NCBI GenBank assembly: GCA_035628505.1
Contig: DASPJR010000164.1
Span: 16,743 to 80,742 of the forward strand
Direction: 5' to 3'
Origin: DASPJR01 sp035628505
GTDB taxonomy: Bacteria > Planctomycetota > SZUA-567 > H5-PLA8
DNA: 64,000 nucleotides
Each line of letters begins with the position of its first letter. Position 1 is the first letter of the stretch. The translations under genes and the position numbers were made by a program. This document shows, one piece after another, positions 59,186-64,000 of this stretch. Below the pieces are notes generated by a model, which was given only the letters and a program-made list of their open reading frames with translations, ran no database searches and was not told where the DNA came from.

Positions 59186-60161
59186 AGCGTTTCTTCCTCG
59201 CCTTTGGAGCGGCCTTGCGGCTCCTTGGCGGAGCCCGCCGCTTGGCAGGCACCGGCTCAGCAGCCAGCACGGGCGGCTCAATACGAAGCGGAGCGGTATT
59301 CACATTGCGGCGCGCAGGCTTGTGCGTGGCAAAAGCGGTAAGCTTGGCCAGAATGTCGCGCATGTTCTTGCGCTCGACGACCATATCGATCTGCCCGTGC
59401 TCGAGGAGAAATTCAGATTCCTGGAAGCCTTCGGGCAGCTTTTTCTTGATGGTCTGCTCGATCACGCGCGCGCCTGTGAAGCCGATCATGGCCTTGGGCT
59501 CGGCAATGATTACATCGCCAAGGAACGCGAAGCTCGCCGAAACGCCCGCCAGTGTTGGATGCGTGAGCACCGTGATGCAGACCAGTCCGGCCTGATCGTG
59601 CCTGTAGAGCGCTGCCGAGGTCTTGGCCATCTGCATCAGAGAGAGAACGCCTTCATCCATGCGCGCGCCGCCGGAACAGCAGATCAGGATCACGGGACGG
59701 TGTGTGCTGGTCGCATGTTCAATGGCGCGCGTGATTTTCTCGCCGACGACTGAACCCATCGAGCCGCCGATGAACTGGAAATCCATCACGGCGATGACGA
59801 CGTCCTGGCCCTGGATCTTGCCTTCGCCGCAGACAACCGCGTCCTTGAGTCCGGTTTTGCGCTGCGCGTCGCGCACGCGTTCCAGGTAGCTGCGCTTGCC
59901 CTTAAATTCGAGCGGGTCAAGTGCTTCAAGGTGCCCGAAGAGCTCGATAAAGCTGCCGGGATCGAGCGTGAGTTCGATGCGCCGCATTGCGCCGATCTGC
60001 ACATGATGTTCGCAGTTCGGGCAGACATCCAGGTTGCGGCGCAGCGCCATCACCGTGACCGATTCGCCGCACGAATCGCACTTTTTAAAAACGCCTTCGG
60101 TTTGAACGCGCCGGGCAATGGCCGTATCGCTCTGATGCCTGTGCCGCTGTACGTGCGCCAT
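59184..60161 (-). CDS. accD: Acetyl-CoA carboxylase carboxyltransferase subunit beta
   Basis: With AccA, transfers carboxyl from biotin to acetyl-CoA, giving malonyl-CoA for fatty acid synthesis. The 325-residue chain has the four-Cys zinc ribbon (Cys28, Cys31, Cys47, Cys50 in CDSCGESV and CPNCEHH) and the crotonase-type core: DFQFIGGSMGSVVGEKITRA near 128-147, ILICCSGGARMDEGVLSLMQM near 160-180 and ITVLTHPTLAGVSASFAFLGD near 198-218, with RVIEQTIKKKLPEGFQ near 235. The last 50 residues are an Ala/Arg/Lys/Pro-rich tail that is not part of the usual fold. accA is not in the window. Confidence 0.95.
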   Translation of the reverse strand: MAHVQRHRHQSDTAIARRVQTEGVFKKCDSCGESVTVMALRRNLDVCPNCEHHVQIGAMRRIELTLDPGSFIELFGHLEALDPLEFKGKRSYLERVRDAQRKTGLKDAVVCGEGKIQGQDVVIAVMDFQFIGGSMGSVVGEKITRAIEHATSTHRPVILICCSGGARMDEGVLSLMQMAKTSAALYRHDQAGLVCITVLTHPTLAGVSASFAFLGDVIIAEPKAMIGFTGARVIEQTIKKKLPEGFQESEFLLEHGQIDMVVERKNMRDILAKLTAFATHKPARRNVNTAPLRIEPPVLAAEPVPAKRRAPPRSRKAAPKARKKR

Positions 60162-60228
60162 CGACTCTCCTCTTCCTCCGTGTTGCGGGCCTGAAAGACA
60201 CTGACTTTAAACCTAAACCACTCCTGGA

Positions 60229-60810
60229 TCAGCTCTTCTTTTTATCCGATTTCTTCTTCTTCTTTTCTTCCGGCGCTGCACTCAGGTTCAAGCCGGCTGA
60301 CTGCAGCATCGTCTCGACGCCGGAGCGGCTGTTACCGCTGGTCGCGCGCAATGGAACCCCGGCGGGCGAAAAGAGCATCAGCATGTTCACCTGCGCGTCG
60401 TATTCTTTGAAAATTGCTTCGTTCGCCGGCGTTTTAGCGACTTTGACGAATGCACAGACGCCGAAATTCCGGATGACGTCACTGACTTTCGGACAGTCAA
60501 AGACGGTCCAGGCCGGATACTCCCCGTTGTGCGCCTTGCGGTATTCTTCGAATTCTTTTTCGCCCTCTCCAGCGGTTAGGGCGACTTCCGGCGTGCAGAA
60601 GAGCACGACAAAAGGTTGACCCCGCTTTGCTGCAATATCCTTTGCTTCCTCAATGCTTGCCGAAAATTTCACAGGCCTCGGATTGGGATCATCGACAATG
60701 TAGACAACCTCGCCATTGCCGCGCACGATGTACTTTCCGCACGCAAAGCAGGAGGAAGACAAGGCGGCCACGGCAATAATCGAGGTGAAAACAGGCATTG
60801 ACATGCGCAT
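60229..60810 (-). CDS. Small exported thioredoxin-fold-like protein, function unknown
   Basis: About 193 residues from ATG 60810 (AAAGGA eight bases upstream; the frame is open to 60864). The N-terminus MRMSMPVFTSIIAVAALSSSC is a signal peptide, perhaps a lipoprotein signal, though SSSC is a poor lipobox. After it, KYIVRGNGEVVYIVDD and AKDIAAKRGQPFVVLFCTPE suggest a thioredoxin-like strand-helix start, and FGVCAFVKVAKTPANEAIFKEY and MLMLFSPAGVPL could be the later strands of such a fold, but there is no CxxC. The C-terminus is a run of lysines and serines (KKKKKSDKKKS). The relation to thioredoxins is tentative. It precedes accD by 67 bases in the same direction. Confidence 0.6.
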   Translation of the reverse strand: MRMSMPVFTSIIAVAALSSSCFACGKYIVRGNGEVVYIVDDPNPRPVKFSASIEEAKDIAAKRGQPFVVLFCTPEVALTAGEGEKEFEEYRKAHNGEYPAWTVFDCPKVSDVIRNFGVCAFVKVAKTPANEAIFKEYDAQVNMLMLFSPAGVPLRATSGNSRSGVETMLQSAGLNLSAAPEEKKKKKSDKKKS

Positions 60811-61002
60811 GCAGGGCATCCTTTGTGTATCGATTTGGGTTTCGAAATTCCGCAAATCGCACACTGTTGCAAATTCATCGCCAGATTAGAGCGAACTCAT
60901 GCCCGGCGCAAGCAACTGGAACGAATTCGCAAAAGGTGCTTTAAAAAAGTCGAGATTGCTTAGAATGCATGAACCAGACACAACACGGAGCGTGCGTTCA
61001 AC

Positions 61003-62376
61003 ATGGATGATTTCGTTCTGTTGCAAGGTAACCCTGCACCCCGGGGCGAACAGTTGGCCTTGTGTCAGAAGAATCTCCTCAAACAGCGCATCAACGACTT
61101 CAAAGCACTTTGTGATAAACTCGGCCTCGGGCCTCTCGAACTTCCCGATCGCGCCCGCCAGATCACTCAAACACTCAATGTGCTCTGCCAGGAATGGCTG
61201 ATCGAAGCCCGCGCCGTCGCCGCCTGTGCGCAGATTCCCACGGCCTCCTTCATGGCCATCACTTATCCGCCGGAGAAAGTCCAGCCCGCTCTGCTACCCA
61301 AGCGTGCTAACGACTCCACGTCCCTGGCGGCCTGTTCTATGGACCCCGCCGCTCGCACTCTCTTTCTTGAGAACTGCGACGGCCCGGACATCGTTCATCA
61401 CGTCATAAGTCGCGCCGAGTCGCCTGGAACGCTGGCGTATGTCGCTCTCGCCGAGGCCGCTGACATTGGCATCAAAGCGTTCCTGAATGAGGCCGGACTG
61501 GCGGGAACCTTTCACATGGGTCCGCCGGTCGACGATTACACCAGTTCCTGCCTGCAGCCCACGCTTGTGCTGCGACAGCTCTGTGAACGTGCCACCAGTT
61601 GCGCGCAGGCGGCCAGCGAATTTGAAACCTTGCAGAAGCGCATGGGCCCGGCGACTCCTGATAGACGCGGTGTGTGCTACCTGTTCGCCGACAGCGCGGG
61701 TGAAATCATGCTGCTCGAGGCGACGGCGACAAAATTCAAACAGCAGCGCCTTCCCAAAGGCTTCCTGGTTTCGACGAACAAGTTCCAGCTGACGACGAAC
61801 AACCAGACGACCATCGAACCCTTCCGGCAGCGCTGCCTCAACGAGCACCTCAATTCGGGTCCGCTGACGCCGCGGCATATCGTGCAGGCCTCGCGCGTTG
61901 ACAAGAAAGCCGGGTCGGAAAAGGGCGTCTGCGATGCCGAAACGCGCGCGTCGTTTGTGGCCGTGCTGGGCGGAACCGGCCATCCCTGCTACGCGTTAGT
62001 CACGCTGGGTTCGCCGCTCTTCAATCTGCCGGTGCCGCTCTTTCCGCGCATGGGCGTGCCCGCGGGTATGGTGGACGGCAGCGCGTTCACGCAGTCCTTC
62101 CGCATGGCCGATCCCAGCGGCGGACGCGAACAGCGGCGTGCGAAGTACGAAACGATTCTCTACGAGCGCCTGGCGTCGATTGCATCCGGCGCGACCGACG
62201 ACAAACTCATGGCCATCACGGCTGAAATGTGGAAGCTGGCGCGCGAGTACGCCGAAGCCGGCGCCGCCAAGCCGGCGGTGATGCCGCCGCCGCTTCCGAA
62301 TAATGCCGACATCACGCCCGTGCTCAACGCACCGCCGCTTCCGGGCGTCTCACTTCCGCCAAAACCGTCGGCTTGA
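61003..62376 (+). CDS. C45-type Ntn hydrolase-like protein (acyl-CoA:6-APA acyltransferase family)
   Basis: A 457-residue cytoplasmic protein. After a helical N-terminal region (about 1-80), several segments follow the order of the C45/AAT family: DSTSLAACSMDPAARTLFLE near 104-123 (nucleophile site, then strand and NCD), ALAEAADIGIKAFLNEAGLAG near 147-167, GVCYLFADSAGEIMLLEATA near 225-244, and PKGFLVSTNKF near 253-263 with the TN pair. In most C45 proteins the nucleophile is Cys next to Thr/Ser; here Ser105 takes that place and must be exposed by self-cleavage. Family members hydrolyse or transfer acyl groups on peptides and beta-lactams. The Pro-rich C-terminus (about 425-457) is disordered. 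GGAG lies about 13 bases upstream. Assignment rests on pattern only. Confidence 0.6.
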   Translation: MDDFVLLQGNPAPRGEQLALCQKNLLKQRINDFKALCDKLGLGPLELPDRARQITQTLNVLCQEWLIEARAVAACAQIPTASFMAITYPPEKVQPALLPKRANDSTSLAACSMDPAARTLFLENCDGPDIVHHVISRAESPGTLAYVALAEAADIGIKAFLNEAGLAGTFHMGPPVDDYTSSCLQPTLVLRQLCERATSCAQAASEFETLQKRMGPATPDRRGVCYLFADSAGEIMLLEATATKFKQQRLPKGFLVSTNKFQLTTNNQTTIEPFRQRCLNEHLNSGPLTPRHIVQASRVDKKAGSEKGVCDAETRASFVAVLGGTGHPCYALVTLGSPLFNLPVPLFPRMGVPAGMVDGSAFTQSFRMADPSGGREQRRAKYETILYERLASIASGATDDKLMAITAEMWKLAREYAEAGAAKPAVMPPPLPNNADITPVLNAPPLPGVSLPPKPSA

Positions 62377-62427
62377 GCAGCCCCGCTGGAATTCAGCAAA
62401 AGTGAATGACAACGCCGCCCGCGGATG

Positions 62428-62443
62428 CTACCACTAGTGGTAG
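62428..62443. promoter_or_regulatory. Perfect 16-bp palindrome upstream of the ferredoxin gene
   Basis: CTACCACTAGTGGTAG is a perfect palindrome located 32 bases before the ferredoxin start codon, where a dimeric repressor could block transcription. No second copy was noticed in the window. Confidence 0.55.
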
Positions 62444-62475
62444 AAGTTCGTGCCGTTTGCCAGGAGATATGTGTC

Positions 62476-62706
62476 GTGGCCAGTGCAGCAGATAAATACA
62501 AAGACAACGTACCCGGACCTTTTTTCACCGATACGCAGTGCATCGATTGCGATCTCTGCCGCCAGACCGCGCCCAAAAATTTCGCGCGCAACGCCGAAGG
62601 CGGCTACACCTACGTCTGCAAACAGCCCTCGGATGAGGAAGAACGCAAGCTCTGCCAGCAGGCCCTGGAAGAATGCCCGGTCGAAGCCATCGGGAATGAC
62701 GGCTGA
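62476..62706 (+). CDS. Single-cluster ferredoxin
   Basis: A 76-residue ferredoxin starting at GTG 62476, with GGAG nine bases upstream; longer frames from 62425 lack a ribosome binding site. Cys22, Cys25 and Cys28 (CIDCDLC) and Cys67 in EECPVEAI provide four ligands for one cluster. The residue that would be the fourth Cys of a bacterial two-cluster ferredoxin is Ala32 (TAP), so the protein carries a single [4Fe-4S] or [3Fe-4S] cluster. Cys48 and Cys60 are extra and could form a disulfide, as in some thermophile ferredoxins. It is an electron carrier; its partner is not obvious from the neighbours. The palindrome at 62428 may control it. Confidence 0.85.
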   Translation: MASAADKYKDNVPGPFFTDTQCIDCDLCRQTAPKNFARNAEGGYTYVCKQPSDEEERKLCQQALEECPVEAIGNDG

Positions 62707-62824
62707 GCGTTTTGCGGATTTACAAGAAAACAACATTCTCGGACACGGTTCGCCGGTGGAAGGTAAGCGCGAGGGGGCGCCGTTACTCGTGGATGCCTGG
62801 GACGAGTCTCTTCTGGAAAACTGA
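62696..62824 (+). CDS. Possible small protein overlapping the ferredoxin end
   Basis: An ATG at 62696, inside the last codons of the ferredoxin gene, opens a 42-residue frame ending KREGAPLLVDAWDESLLEN. The overlap by eleven bases could allow coupled translation, but the ribosome binding site is poor and the product is unrecognised. It may be spurious. Confidence 0.3.
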   Translation: MTAERFADLQENNILGHGSPVEGKREGAPLLVDAWDESLLEN

Positions 62825-62859
62825 GCACAACCCGCACCCGTCCCAACGGCGGGACGTGT

Positions 62860-62920
62860 GGCACCCGAAGTTAACGAGCGCAAGCTGATGCGGGAGCGGG
62901 TAGAAAGATGCCACCCGCCA
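62860..62920. repeat. Left arm of a long inverted repeat
   Basis: GCAAGCTGATGC (62880-62891) and ATGCCACCCGCCA (62908-62920) recur in inverted form at 63780-63820, with about 85 percent agreement over 41 bases by eye, and a weaker match outward (TGGCACCCGAA at 62860). The two arms enclose the DUF7716-like gene. Confidence 0.75.
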
Positions 62921-63027
62921 GGGAAGATTCAATTGACGCCAAGGGCACAACATCGATCGCCCGGCCCAGTCCAAAAGTCGTATCATCCAGGAGGGGCCGG
63001 TGGTAAGAAGAATTGGGGAGGTGGAAG

Positions 63028-63348
63028 ATGACGAACAATCCGATGCGTTTAGAAGAGGCGCTTTTGTCTTCCGATAAGCTCCAGGAAGGAAACGCATTAT
63101 ATATGGGCGGGAAGGGACCATGGACGCTTGGTTCAGAGTGTGCGATCTTAGACCCCGAGGATAGCCCTGATCCTGGAGTCGTCCTGCCACAGTTGGCGGT
63201 GCAAAACAAGCTTAGATTCATTATGTTTGTTGAGAGTTTACATGACATTGTTATCAATGCTCGTGAGCAAATACCTGAAGCATCAATATCGCAGTTGCTG
63301 GAAGCGTTTAATTATTATTGCGAGAACGATGCGTTTATGGAGTTTTAG
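63028..63348 (+). CDS. DUF7716-like protein, possible immunity or accessory protein
   Basis: About 106 residues starting at ATG 63028, with GGGGAGG six bases upstream; an in-frame ATG at 63013 lacks this. The sequence follows the pattern of DUF7716 proteins: NALYMGGKGPWTLGSECAIL near 23-42, DPEDSPDPGVVLPQLA near 43-58, KLRFIMFVESLHDIVINARE near 62-81 and the closing SQLLEAFNYYCENDAF near 88-103. Proteins of this sort often sit in variable regions beside polymorphic toxins, but no toxin is visible here. The gene is visibly lower in GC than its neighbours (for instance AATTATTATTGCGAGAAC near the end) and lies between the arms of a long inverted repeat, which suggests acquisition. The function is unknown. 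Confidence 0.7.
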   Translation: MTNNPMRLEEALLSSDKLQEGNALYMGGKGPWTLGSECAILDPEDSPDPGVVLPQLAVQNKLRFIMFVESLHDIVINAREQIPEASISQLLEAFNYYCENDAFMEF

Positions 63349-63779
63349 AAAACGCAAAAGCAAGGTCGAGACGCGCATATACCGCAACGGCAATTTCTGT
63401 GACACGATCAAAGTTCCCGGTGTGACTGGAGCGGCTTAGCAGACTGTGGAATAGAGATTCAGAGGCAAAAACGCCGCCGATAAAACCTTGCAAGGAGTCG
63501 TAGTGTGAAACATTATCGTGCAGGGTAAATCGAGTCTGACTTGGCTGGATGTGTGGGAAAAGAGACGAGGTGTAGTGGCTCAGCAGACTGTTAGACAGAG
63601 TTTCGAAGGATTAAACGCAGACGATCACGGAATGCGCCGTAGAACACCTGTGGCGCTCTAAGCCCTCGAAGCCGCACTTTGGTCAGGTTTAGGTCGATAG
63701 GCTCGTCCAAATTCCCATCGAATCCTTCCCGAATGAAGACTGTATAAATTTGGGAGCAAGAGCGGGCGGATTAGCGAAT

Positions 63780-63837
63780 TGGCGGGTGGCATTTTTTCTA
63801 ACCCCTTCGCATCAGCTTGCATCGCCATTCGGTGCCA
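63780..63837. repeat. Right arm of the long inverted repeat
   Basis: TGGCGGGTGGCAT (63780-63792) and GCATCAGCTTGC (63809-63820) are exact inverted copies of the ends of the left arm at 62880-62920; the middle differs by a few bases and one small gap. TTCGGTGCCA at 63828-63837 corresponds to TGGCACCCGAA of the left side. Confidence 0.75.
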
Positions 63838-63838
63838 T

Positions 63839-63864
63839 CTGGTCTGAGGCCCGTTTCAGACCAG
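63839..63864. promoter_or_regulatory. Nine-base inverted repeat before the last gene
   Basis: CTGGTCTGA (63839-63847) and TCAGACCAG (63856-63864) are perfect inverted copies with an eight-base spacer, 30 bases before the next start codon. They could be an operator or a hairpin. Confidence 0.4.
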
Positions 63865-63893
63865 TGCGCGCGACCCCGATACCCGGAGTCAGC

Positions 63894-64000
63894 ATGCCCC
63901 ACACCGACCGAGACACCCGTAAGCTTCACGCCGCTGGCATCACCTTCGCCGTCGCCCTCTTATTGGTAGCGCAAGGATTCTTTCGCACATTTGTTTGTAG
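63894..64000 (+). CDS. Membrane or exported protein, N-terminal part
   Basis: ATG at 63894, with GGAG five bases upstream, opens a frame that runs off the right edge. The 35 visible residues are MPHTDRDTRKLHAAG followed by a hydrophobic segment (ITFAVALLLVAQGFF), a signal or first membrane helix. Nothing more can be said. Confidence 0.45.
   Translation, partial: MPHTDRDTRKLHAAGITFAVALLLVAQGFFRTFVC

Larger units (their letters stand above)
63349..63893. other. 545-base region without a convincing gene, at the end of the repeat-bounded unit
   Basis: Codons continue after the DUF7716-like stop in a different frame to 63439 (ending RNGNFCDTIKVPGVTGAA) without a start of their own, perhaps a gene remnant. 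The remainder to about 63780 has stops in all frames and a repeated AGCAGACTGT word (63439 and 63583). The right arm of the long inverted repeat follows. Confidence 0.5.

Noticed and set aside
63227..63439. 70-codon frame overlapping the end of the DUF7716-like gene
   Set aside because: It reads across the better-supported gene in another frame and has no start signal; kept only as a possible remnant after 63349.

Overview
This 64 kb window is an ordinary-looking chromosomal segment of a GC-rich, Gram-negative-type bacterium, most likely a member of Planctomycetota or a close PVC-superphylum relative. The reasons are indirect but agree: twin-arginine-tagged Gfo/Idh/MocA oxidoreductase and TIM-barrel sugar isomerases, a pseudopilin with RRHGFTLIELLVV and an H-x9-DG-like tail, secreted HEAT/TPR proteins with Ala/Pro linkers, a lipoprotein with carboxypeptidase-regulatory-like repeats, a VIT-VWA-toroid protein and an FG-GAP membrane protein. 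No rRNA, tRNA, insertion sequence, CRISPR array or replication origin was seen. The class-level assignment is inference.

Layout. 1-7.1 kb: the N-terminal part of a sarcosine-oxidase-like flavoenzyme, a small secreted protein, an orphan sugar-binding lipoprotein, a three-gene unit ending in a nucleoside-deoxyribosyltransferase-like protein, an exported TIM-barrel isomerase, a TPR protein, a zinc-ribbon protein and a 51-residue membrane protein. 7.4-16.1 kb: SH3b/coiled-coil periplasmic protein, zinc-ribbon protein with folK, a degenerate Ser/Thr kinase, a CBS-pair protein, rnc, a methyltransferase and a TPR protein. 16.3-27 kb: pseudopilin, hisD, Gfo/Idh oxidoreductase, a second TIM-barrel isomerase, an unusual M28-like/AAC(3)-like fusion, an arabinokinase/galactokinase-like GHMP kinase and galE. 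27-36.3 kb: a large lipoprotein, the VIT-VWA-toroid protein, ispG with a good sigma-70-type promoter, and a GT4 glycosyltransferase. 36.3-47.7 kb: transglutaminase-like plus beta-helix exported pair, an SDR plus DapA-like pair, nagA, pyk, a radical SAM protein and galK. 47.7-60.8 kb: a long run of reverse-strand genes (galE, HEAT protein, TPR/FG-GAP protein, pilT, Trm112-like, flippase-like, STAS, M24-like, accD, small exported protein). 61-64 kb: a C45-like Ntn hydrolase, a ferredoxin behind a perfect 16-bp palindrome, and a region in which long inverted repeats enclose a DUF7716-like gene of visibly lower GC.

How the genes fit together. Sugar and amino-sugar handling recurs: the sugar-binding lipoprotein, two TIM-barrel isomerases, Gfo/Idh enzyme, NagA, DapA-like aldolase, two GHMP kinases and two GalE epimerases, the latter forming two separate kinase/epimerase pairs (24.6-27.1 kb co-directional, 46.5-48.7 kb convergent). 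Housekeeping anchors are folK, rnc, hisD, ispG, pyk, accD and pilT. A second theme is loss of canonical catalytic residues in otherwise intact proteins (kinase HRD to HRE, M24 metal ligands, SDR Tyr-x3-Lys lysine, one RNase III metal ligand). A third is non-coding: many gaps hold imperfect inverted repeats built from reiterated short words, a different word at each place, several butting against or running into stop codons. Base composition statements are by eye; nothing was computed or searched.
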